A stretch of 64,000 nt of DNA from positions 372,001-436,000 of the forward strand of contig NZ_JBIWDK010000001.1 of assembly GCF_044761985.1 (NCBI RefSeq). Reading direction: 5' to 3'. The position numbers and the translations under genes are program-made. Shown one piece after another: positions 8,865 through 15,925 of the stretch (its first letter is position 1; each line of letters starts with the position of its first letter). Source of the DNA: Peribacillus sp044761985 (GTDB lineage: Bacteria > Bacillota > Bacilli > Bacillales > DSM-1321). Under the pieces are notes generated by a model. The model made no database searches and was not told the DNA's origin. It was given only the letters and a program-made list of their open reading frames with translations.

Positions 8865-9290
8865 ATGAAGATTGCTTTAATTGCTCATGATAAGAAAAAG
8901 GAAGATATCATTCAATTCGTAATGGCCTATAAAGATGTGTTTCAACAACATGAACTATTTGCGACTGGTACAACGGGGCAAAGGATTATAGATGAAGTAT
9001 CTTTGCCAATCCATCGTTTCCATTCTGGACCACTTGGAGGAGACCAAGAAATCGGGGCGATGATAGCTAGAGGGGAAATGGATATGGTGCTATTCTTTCG
9101 TGATCCTTTAACTTCCCAACCCCATGAACCGGATGTATCAGCACTTATCCGCCTATCTGATGTCTATGAAATCCCGCTGGCAACGAATATGGGAACAGCG
9201 GAGGTCCTTATTCAAGGACTTAAACATGGATATATGGACTGGCTCAAACTTAGAGAAAAACAAGGTGAGATAAATGACAAACAAAAATAA
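8865..9290 (+). CDS. mgsA: Methylglyoxal synthase
   Basis: Converts dihydroxyacetone phosphate to methylglyoxal and phosphate, a bypass of lower glycolysis. Conserved elements are H8 (AHDKKK), the phosphate-binding GTTG (35-38), GPLGGDQEIG (55-64) with catalytic Asp60, FFRDP (Asp80) and His87. Length 141 is typical. AAGGAGGCG precedes the ATG. The gene overlaps bshB1 by 17 bases. Placement beside bacillithiol genes makes sense because bacillithiol is used to detoxify methylglyoxal (family knowledge plus inference). Confidence 0.96.
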   Translation: MKIALIAHDKKKEDIIQFVMAYKDVFQQHELFATGTTGQRIIDEVSLPIHRFHSGPLGGDQEIGAMIARGEMDMVLFFRDPLTSQPHEPDVSALIRLSDVYEIPLATNMGTAEVLIQGLKHGYMDWLKLREKQGEINDKQK

Positions 9291-9987
9291 TATAGATATC
9301 CTGGCATTCGGGGCCCACGCAGACGATGTAGAAATCGGGATGGGGGGCACGATAGCTAAATATGCACAGCAAGGTAAAAAAATTGTTATTTGTGATTTGA
9401 CCAAGGCTGAAATGTCATCCAATGGGACTGTCCCATTAAGGATTAAGGAAGCATCAAAGGCGGCGGAAATCCTCGGGGTCGATAGAATCTCCCTAGACCT
9501 TCCTGACCGTGGGCTTTATATGAAAGAAGAATACATACAGAAAGTAATAGCGGTCATCCGTCAGTATAAGCCCAAACTTGTCTTTGCACCTTTTCTAGAA
9601 GATCGCCATCCTGACCATGGAAACTGTGCAAAGTTAGTTGAAGAAGCAGTTTTTTCTGCTGGTGTGAGAAAATATATGGAGAATGCTGGATTGGAAGCCC
9701 ACCGTGTCAAAAATATGTATTATTACATGATAAATGGTTTTCATAAGCCTGATTTTGTCATTGACATTTCCTCTACGATATCAAAGAAACTTGACAGTCT
9801 TAGAGCTTACGAAAGTCAGTTTGAACAGAAGGATACCACAGTGGATACTCCGCTTGTTAACGGTTATATCGAAACAGTCGAAGCACGTGAGCGGATGTTC
9901 GGTAAAGAAGTCGGTGTCGATTATGCGGAAGGGTTCATGTCAAAAAAACCATTTTTGGTCGAAAACGATTTGTTAGGGGAAAATTAA
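9274..9987 (+). CDS. bshB1: Bacillithiol biosynthesis deacetylase BshB1
   Basis: Zinc-dependent LmbE-type deacetylase that removes acetate from N-acetylglucosaminyl-malate, the second step of bacillithiol synthesis. The zinc/catalytic motif AHADD (residues 14-18) and the second motif HPDH (112-115) are both intact. Length 237. It starts inside the end of mgsA and is followed after 4 bases by bshA, so translation is probably coupled. Position in front of bshA distinguishes it from the BshB2 paralogue. Confidence 0.95.
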   Translation: MTNKNNIDILAFGAHADDVEIGMGGTIAKYAQQGKKIVICDLTKAEMSSNGTVPLRIKEASKAAEILGVDRISLDLPDRGLYMKEEYIQKVIAVIRQYKPKLVFAPFLEDRHPDHGNCAKLVEEAVFSAGVRKYMENAGLEAHRVKNMYYYMINGFHKPDFVIDISSTISKKLDSLRAYESQFEQKDTTVDTPLVNGYIETVEARERMFGKEVGVDYAEGFMSKKPFLVENDLLGEN

Positions 9988-9991
9988 TCAT

Positions 9992-11131
9992 ATGAAATTA
10001 AAAATCGGAATTACCTGCTACCCGACTGTAGGTGGGTCAGGTGTCGTGGCTACCGAGTTGGGCAAAATGTTTGCGGAAAAGGGGCATGAGATTCATTTTA
10101 TTTCTTCAAGTCTCCCGTTTCGGTTAAATAAGATGTACCATAATATTTATTATCATCAAGTGGAAGTGAATTCGTATTCCGTTTTTCAATATCCTCCTTA
10201 TGATTTGGCACTTGCAAGCAAGATAGCCGAGGTTGTTAAACGGGAAGAACTTGATATTTTACATGTTCATTATGCGATACCTCACGCGGTTTGTGCAATT
10301 CTGGCTAAGCAGATGTCAGGTAATAAAGTGAAAATTGTCACAACGCTTCATGGAACGGACATCACGGTATTGGGTCATGACCCATCATTATCTAATTTAA
10401 TCAAATTCGGTATAGAAAATTCGGATGTCGTCACAGGCGTCTCTCATTCACTCGTCAAGCAAACACATGAGTTGATTGCTCCGGATAAGGAAATTCAAAC
10501 CATTTATAACTTTATTGATGAACGCGATTATCATAAAACCGACTCAGGATATTTACGGGACGAATACGGATTTGAGAAGAATGAAAAAGTCATCATCCAC
10601 GTTTCTAATTTCCGGACAGTTAAACGAGTACAAGATGTGGTCCGTGCCTTCTATTTAACGCAAAAAAAGGTGCCAGCCAAGCTTTTACTTGTCGGGGATG
10701 GACCTGAAGTGACTACTGTATTGAAGTTGGCGGAAGATCTGGGCATCAGCGATAAGGTTCTATTCTTGGGCAAGCAGGATAACCTGGCAGAATTATATTC
10801 AATCAGTGATTTAATTTTATTGTTGTCCCAAAAAGAAAGTTTTGGGCTTGTACTGTTAGAAGCGATGGCCTGTGGAGTTCCTTGCATCGGAACGAATGTC
10901 GGCGGGATACCTGAAGTCATTGTTGACGGAGAAACGGGTTACATATGTGAATTAGGAGACGTCGAAATGATCTCTCAAAAAGCGATCAAACTATTAAGTG
11001 ATCCCACCTTACATGAACAGTTCTCAAAAGCTGCTTTGGATCGTGCCAATACTGAGTTCCACTCAGATACGATCATGAAAGAATATGAAGAAATCTATAT
11101 GCAGGTGCTTGGGACCAATTCATTGGAGTAG
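9992..11131 (+). CDS. bshA: N-acetyl-alpha-D-glucosaminyl L-malate synthase BshA
   Basis: GT4-family glycosyltransferase joining UDP-GlcNAc and L-malate, the first step of bacillithiol synthesis. The N-terminal domain starts KIGITCYPTVGGSGVVATELG, the BshA version of the donor/acceptor loop. The C-terminal domain has the retaining-GT4 signature KESFGLVLLEAMACGVP with the two glutamates 8 residues apart, then GGIPEVI. Length 379 is normal. It sits between bshB1 and cca, as in B. subtilis. Confidence 0.95.
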   Translation: MKLKIGITCYPTVGGSGVVATELGKMFAEKGHEIHFISSSLPFRLNKMYHNIYYHQVEVNSYSVFQYPPYDLALASKIAEVVKREELDILHVHYAIPHAVCAILAKQMSGNKVKIVTTLHGTDITVLGHDPSLSNLIKFGIENSDVVTGVSHSLVKQTHELIAPDKEIQTIYNFIDERDYHKTDSGYLRDEYGFEKNEKVIIHVSNFRTVKRVQDVVRAFYLTQKKVPAKLLLVGDGPEVTTVLKLAEDLGISDKVLFLGKQDNLAELYSISDLILLLSQKESFGLVLLEAMACGVPCIGTNVGGIPEVIVDGETGYICELGDVEMISQKAIKLLSDPTLHEQFSKAALDRANTEFHSDTIMKEYEEIYMQVLGTNSLE

Positions 11132-11147
11132 TGAGGAGGAGACATAG

Positions 11148-12341
11148 TTGGATCGGTTATTTATAGAAGCGGTACCCATTCTTGAAAGAATTGAAGAAGC
11201 GGGGTTCGAAGCTTATTTTGTTGGTGGATCGGTCAGGGACTATATTCTCGGCAGGCCCATTAATGACGTGGATATCGCAACCTCCGCTACACCTTTGGAA
11301 GTTAAAGGGATATTCCCAAAAACGGCGGATGTGGGAATCGAACATGGAACTGTATTAGTGATACTGGAGTCAGGGACATATGAAATTACTACTTTTCGAA
11401 CAGAGAGTGGATACACGGATTATCGTAGGCCTGATTCAGTAAAATTCGTCCGTTCTTTGACTGAGGATCTACAAAGAAGAGATTTTACGATAAATGCAAT
11501 CGCTATGGACAAATCCGGGGTCATCTTCGACCCATACAAGGGCCAACTTGACCTTTTTCAAAAAAAGATAACGACTGTTGGTAACCCACATGATCGTTTT
11601 GCTGAAGATGGTCTTAGGATGATGCGAGCATTAAGGTTCGTCAGTCAGCTGAATTTTCAACTTGATGAAGAAACATTCCAATCCTTAAAGGAGAACGGGC
11701 CTATTTTACGGGAGATTGCCGTTGAAAGAATTCTTGTAGAATTTGAAAAGCTATTAGCCGGCGACAATCGGATAAAGGCACTAAGTCTTTTACTGGATAG
11801 TGGATTATATCAGTTTCTTCCCCAATTTGCTGGTCAAAAGGAAAAGTTGGAAAAGGTATTGCTTCTCCCCCTTCATCAATTGACAGTGCCTGAGTTATGG
11901 GCGGTCGTCCTCATCCAGGCAGATATGGAGGATATTGAGGAAGTATTGAGAGCATGGAAGCTTCCTTTAAAATCAATCAGGAATGTCCAACGTATTATAC
12001 AATTGGTCGAAAAGGAACCTGGATTTGAAGATTCCACTTTTGATGTATTCCAGGCAGGTCATATCGAAGCGGTTCAGGCAGCCAAAGTTAAGGCAATTCT
12101 CGAAGGCAGAAACGTATTAGAAGCGGAAAAGTCCATGTCTATCAAGTACGAAAACCTTCTTCTAAAGAGTATGTCAGATCTTGATGTAACTGGAGAGGAC
12201 TTATTGTCATGGCATATAAAAAAACCGGGTCCTTGGGTTAGAAAATACTTGGAACTGATTTTGGCAGCTGTATTGAATTCGGAAATAACAAATGAAAAAG
12301 CTGAAATTAAGGAGTGGCTTATAACATGCAATCTGATTTAA
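11148..12341 (+). CDS. cca: CCA-adding tRNA nucleotidyltransferase
   Basis: Adds or repairs the 3' CCA of tRNAs using CTP and ATP without a template. Class II features: GGSVRD (about residues 26-31), the catalytic DVDIAT, the R-rich ERRDFTINA-type motif (LQRRDFTINAIAMD), and the EDGLRMMRALRF helix. Translation starts at TTG 11148, preceded by GAGGAG at 8 bases; no better start is near. The 397-residue length matches the single bacillary enzyme. Its 3' end overlaps the birA start. Confidence 0.95.
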   Translation: MDRLFIEAVPILERIEEAGFEAYFVGGSVRDYILGRPINDVDIATSATPLEVKGIFPKTADVGIEHGTVLVILESGTYEITTFRTESGYTDYRRPDSVKFVRSLTEDLQRRDFTINAIAMDKSGVIFDPYKGQLDLFQKKITTVGNPHDRFAEDGLRMMRALRFVSQLNFQLDEETFQSLKENGPILREIAVERILVEFEKLLAGDNRIKALSLLLDSGLYQFLPQFAGQKEKLEKVLLLPLHQLTVPELWAVVLIQADMEDIEEVLRAWKLPLKSIRNVQRIIQLVEKEPGFEDSTFDVFQAGHIEAVQAAKVKAILEGRNVLEAEKSMSIKYENLLLKSMSDLDVTGEDLLSWHIKKPGPWVRKYLELILAAVLNSEITNEKAEIKEWLITCNLI

Positions 12342-13306
12342 GGACTAAACTGATGCAAGCCCTCTCTAAAGCGAATGGAACATTTATTTCAGGACAGGAA
12401 ATCGCTGAGTATATTGGCTGTTCCCGTACGGCCGTTTGGAAGCATATAGAGGATTTGCGCGGTGAAGGATATATGGTTGAAGCAGTCCGGAAGAAAGGGT
12501 ACCGCATTGTATCGGCTCCAGAAAAAGTATCGGAAAGTGAAATTCAATTCGGGCTGGAGACGAAAGCCCTTGGAAAGATGATCCATTATCAGGAATCCGT
12601 TGAATCCACACAAAAAATTGCCCACCAGCTGGCTAACGAAGGGGCGGAGGAAGGCACCCTTGTGATTGCCGAGGAACAAGTTTCAGGAAAAGGGAGGCTC
12701 ATGAGATCTTGGCATTCTCCAAAATTCAGCGGGATTTGGATGAGTCTGATCTTACGTCCGAAAATCCCGCTCCATCAGGCGCCGCAGTTAACCTTGTTGG
12801 CTGCAGTTGCTGTAGCACAGGCAATCGAGGATGTTACAGAACTTCAACCTCAAATCAAATGGCCAAATGACCTACTTATTAATCGTAGAAAAGTTACGGG
12901 GATCTTAACGGAAATGCAGGCTGAGTCGGATAGAATACATTCCGTCATCATCGGGATCGGAATGAATATCAACCAACAAAAAGAAGACTTTCCAGAGGAC
13001 CTTCAGGAGAAAGCTTCTTCTCTTTCCATTGAAAGTGGAGTGAAGATTTCAAGGGCCAAGGTCATTCAACGAGTCCTGCTTCGTCTAGAAGATCTGTATA
13101 CACTCTATTTACAAGAAGGTTTCATGCCAATTAAGCTCCTTTGGGAGAGTTATGCAATCAGTTTAGGACAAATTCTTAAAGCAAGTACCGTTAATGATAC
13201 AATTGTCGGCAAGGCACTTGGAATCACGGACGCTGGCGTTCTACTTCTCGAAGATAATCAAGGGACCATCCATTCGATTTATTCTGCAGATATAGAAATT
13301 CAGTAG
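12326..13306 (+). CDS. birA: Bifunctional biotin operon repressor / biotin-protein ligase BirA
   Basis: Activates biotin with ATP and attaches it to carboxylases; the biotinyl-AMP-bound form represses biotin genes. An N-terminal winged helix (ISGQEIAEYIGCSRTAVWKHI, about residues 20-40) is followed by the ligase domain. The biotinyl-AMP loop reads SGKGRLMRSW, with Lys where GRGR is usual; KWPNDLL and IGIGMNIN are intact. I choose ATG 12326 (326 residues; MQSDLRTK resembles the B. subtilis N-terminus) over GTG 12314, which lies on top of the AAGGAG site. It overlaps cca by 16 bases and ends the operon. Confidence 0.93.
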   Translation: MQSDLRTKLMQALSKANGTFISGQEIAEYIGCSRTAVWKHIEDLRGEGYMVEAVRKKGYRIVSAPEKVSESEIQFGLETKALGKMIHYQESVESTQKIAHQLANEGAEEGTLVIAEEQVSGKGRLMRSWHSPKFSGIWMSLILRPKIPLHQAPQLTLLAAVAVAQAIEDVTELQPQIKWPNDLLINRRKVTGILTEMQAESDRIHSVIIGIGMNINQQKEDFPEDLQEKASSLSIESGVKISRAKVIQRVLLRLEDLYTLYLQEGFMPIKLLWESYAISLGQILKASTVNDTIVGKALGITDAGVLLLEDNQGTIHSIYSADIEIQ

Positions 13307-13353
13307 ATTTTTGTAGAATTCAAGAAAAATAAATAGAATAATCGAATGTGGCT

Positions 13354-13546
13354 TGATATAATTCAAGTGGGCAGTATCGTGAAAGAACTGCACCCCAATA
13401 ACACAAAAATATTTGAAAATCTGCCTTGATCCAAATGATTGGACGGGGACGGAGGGATGAAACTTCTAAAGATACCAAAGAGATCGACTAAAAGGAAAGT
13501 ACTTTGAACGTTGATGATAAAGGCCATTTGTTTGGCCATTTTTATC
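13354..13546 (+). ncRNA. Candidate small RNA or leader between birA and panB
   Basis: The 351 bases between birA and panB hold no convincing gene. They do hold a perfect extended -10 element (TGATATAAT, 13354-13362). Downstream is a small hairpin TCCAA-ATGA-TTGGA near 13430. At 13516-13546 is a terminator-like hairpin GATAAA-GGCCA...TGGCC...TTTATC with a run of T. A transcript of about 175 bases could run between them. Two 16-codon frames lie inside, but neither has a usable ribosome site. I do not recognise a known riboswitch. It could instead be the panB leader or a long birA 3' end. Confidence 0.35.
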
Positions 13547-13657
13547 TTCACGAACTAGGGACTCTATTTAGTCGGTCTTTTTTGTGCAGCGAATGTTTAG
13601 ACACCAGTTTTTTAAAACACTGATGTTTTCATCTCCTCTAATAAAGGAGGAAACGTA

Positions 13658-14497
13658 ATGAAGTTGATGTCCGGTGATTTTTTGAAAATGAAACAAAAAG
13701 GTGAAAAAATTGTCATGCTGACCGCCTATGATTATCCATCGGCAAAGTTAGCCGAGCAATCAGGGGTTGATATGATTTTGGTTGGGGATTCGTTAGGAAT
13801 GGTGGTTCTAGGTTACGACTCCACCATTCCTGTGACTGTTGAAGACATGATTCACCATACAAAAGCGGTGAAACGAGGGGCTCCTGATACATTTGTCGTA
13901 ACGGATATGCCTTTCATGAGCTATCATCTATCTTTGGATGAAACGCTCAAGAATGCAGCTCGCATTATGCAGGAAGGCCATGCCGATGCTGTGAAGGTTG
14001 AAGGGGCGGACGATGTGGTCGAAAAGATTTCGGCTTTGACGAAGGCGGGAATTCCGGTAGTCGCACACCTAGGATTGACACCCCAATCTGTAGGCGTGCT
14101 CGGAGGATATAAGGTTCAAGGAAAAGATGCCGAAGCTGCCCAAAAGCTAATGGAAGATGCAAGGAAATGCGAAGCGGCTGGGGCTCTGGCCATTGTTTTT
14201 GAGTGTGTACCTTATCAAGTGGGAGAGTGTATTACTAAAGACCTTACAATCCCGACGATTGGAATTGGAGCTGGAGCCGAAACGGATGGACAAGTATTGG
14301 TTTTCCATGATCTCATTACGTATGGGGTTGAACGGGTTGCAAAATTTGTCAAGGTATATGGAAATGCCAATGAATTAATTGGAAATTCAATTGAAAGTTA
14401 TGTGAAAGAAGTAAAATCAAGCGATTTTCCGACGAGAGATTATTCATTTACGATGAAGGAAGAACAACTTCATGCGCTTTACGGAGGAGAAAAATGA
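13658..14497 (+). CDS. panB: 3-methyl-2-oxobutanoate hydroxymethyltransferase
   Basis: First step of pantothenate synthesis: transfers a hydroxymethyl group from methylene-tetrahydrofolate to ketoisovalerate. The metal and substrate motifs are present: MLTAYDYPSAKLAEQSGVD, VGDSLGMVVLG (metal-binding Asp), GIPVVAHLGLTPQS and IGIGAGAETDGQVLVFHD. Length 279 is normal. AAAGGAGG precedes the ATG at 13658. The gene overlaps panC by 4 bases (ATGA), so panB-panC-panD form an operon. Confidence 0.97.
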   Translation: MKLMSGDFLKMKQKGEKIVMLTAYDYPSAKLAEQSGVDMILVGDSLGMVVLGYDSTIPVTVEDMIHHTKAVKRGAPDTFVVTDMPFMSYHLSLDETLKNAARIMQEGHADAVKVEGADDVVEKISALTKAGIPVVAHLGLTPQSVGVLGGYKVQGKDAEAAQKLMEDARKCEAAGALAIVFECVPYQVGECITKDLTIPTIGIGAGAETDGQVLVFHDLITYGVERVAKFVKVYGNANELIGNSIESYVKEVKSSDFPTRDYSFTMKEEQLHALYGGEK

Positions 14498-15339
14498 AAA
14501 CTTTTACATCAGCAATAGAATTGCAGAAAGTACTCCGTCATGACAGAACCAATAAAAAAAGTGTAGGCTATGTTGCAACGATGGGGTACTTACATGAAGG
14601 GCATGCCTCCCTTATAGAAAATGCCCGTAGAGAGAATGATATCGTAGTTTTAAGTATTTTCGTCAACCCGTTGCAGTTTGGACCCAATGAGGATTTTGCG
14701 TCTTATCCCCGTGATTTGGACCGGGATGAAAATCTGGCAGTCAATGCGGGCGTCGATTATCTTTTCTATCCGACCGTGGATGAAATGTATGGTGAAAATC
14801 CATCAGTCAAAGTCGTTGTTCAAAACCGCACCGATTGTTTATGTGGTAGAAAGCGACCCGGCCATTTTGATGGCGTAGCAACTGTCGTGACGAAGTTTTT
14901 TAATATCATCCTCCCTGATAGGGCGTATTTCGGGATGAAGGATGCCCAGCAGGTCGCAATAATCGACGGGTTGATACAGGACCTCAATTTCCCCATTGAG
15001 CTAGTGGCCGTTGATATAGTACGTGAGGAAGATGGTTTGGCAAGGAGCTCACGGAATGTCTTCCTGCTTGAGGATGAGCGTCATGAAGCAAAAGAACTGT
15101 ACCAAAGTTTATTGAAGGCGAAAGATGCTATTATTTCTGGGGAAAGAAACCCTCAAAAGGTGATAGCTCTCGTCGAGGAGCATATCAAAGCCCGGACAAA
15201 AGGCAAAATTGACTATGTTGAAATTTATCAATATCCGGAACTGAAGCTACTTGATGTCCTGAATGGAAATATTATCATTGCTGTGGCCGTTAAGTTCAGA
15301 CATGCAAGACTCATTGATAATATTATAGTAACGCTATAA
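14494..15339 (+). CDS. panC: Pantothenate synthetase
   Basis: ATP-dependent ligation of pantoate and beta-alanine. The nucleotidyl-transferase HIGH-like motif is in MGYLHEGHASLI; the FVNPLQFGPNEDF and YFGMKDAQQ segments (pantoate and ATP sites) and the KMSKS-like RSSRNVFL are intact. Length 281. Starts within the panB stop codon. panD, which makes its beta-alanine substrate, follows after 22 bases. Confidence 0.97.
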   Translation: MKTFTSAIELQKVLRHDRTNKKSVGYVATMGYLHEGHASLIENARRENDIVVLSIFVNPLQFGPNEDFASYPRDLDRDENLAVNAGVDYLFYPTVDEMYGENPSVKVVVQNRTDCLCGRKRPGHFDGVATVVTKFFNIILPDRAYFGMKDAQQVAIIDGLIQDLNFPIELVAVDIVREEDGLARSSRNVFLLEDERHEAKELYQSLLKAKDAIISGERNPQKVIALVEEHIKARTKGKIDYVEIYQYPELKLLDVLNGNIIIAVAVKFRHARLIDNIIVTL

Positions 15340-15361
15340 AACGATAGTAGGGGGAACGATC

Positions 15362-15745
15362 ATGTTTCGTACAATGATGAATGGGAAAATCCATCGGGCA
15401 AGGGTGACTGAAGCCAATTTGAATTATGTGGGAAGCATCACGATAGATGAAGATATTATTGATGCAGTGGGCATCGTGCCCAATGAGAAAGTGGCGATTG
15501 TCAACAATAATAATGGTGCTCGACTGGAAACATATGTGATAGCGGGAGAACGTGGAAGTGGGGTTGTCTGCTTAAATGGAGCAGCAGCAAGATTAGTCCA
15601 GCCTGATGATATTGTCATTATCATTTCTTATGTGATGGTGGCTGAAGAAAGGGTGAGTGATCACCAACCTAAAGTGGCAATCATGAATGAAAGGAACCAA
15701 ATCATTGAATTGATTTCACACGAACCTGCAGCGACAATCTTGTAA
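15362..15745 (+). CDS. panD: Aspartate 1-decarboxylase proenzyme
   Basis: Makes beta-alanine from L-aspartate. It is a pyruvoyl enzyme that cleaves itself; the cleavage site Gly24-Ser25 is in YVGSITID at exactly the usual position. Length 127. AGGGGGAAC precedes the ATG. It closes the panBCD operon, followed by a strong terminator. Confidence 0.97.
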   Translation: MFRTMMNGKIHRARVTEANLNYVGSITIDEDIIDAVGIVPNEKVAIVNNNNGARLETYVIAGERGSGVVCLNGAAARLVQPDDIVIIISYVMVAEERVSDHQPKVAIMNERNQIIELISHEPAATIL

Positions 15746-15752
15746 GCAAAGA

Positions 15753-15793
15753 GGGCGGCTCAACATCTATATGTTGAGCAGGCCCCTTTTTTA
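15753..15793 (+). terminator. Terminator after panD
   Basis: A 9-bp stem (15758-15766 with 15771-15779) extended by G/C pairs outside, followed by a run of six T. Confidence 0.85.
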
Positions 15794-15925
15794 TGCAACC
15801 AGACTCCTGAACCTATGTCCATCTGGCAATCGGAGTGTTTCCTTTATTCTGTGTAGTATGGTATAAAAAAGGTATAAAGAATTCCATCAGCTAGTGGAGA
15901 AAGTGAAGTTTGAGGTGTACAATTC

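Noticed and set aside
13363..13551. 62-codon minus-strand frame in the birA-panB gap
   Set aside because: Composition is not protein-like, there is no ribosome site, and it runs through the terminator-like hairpin.
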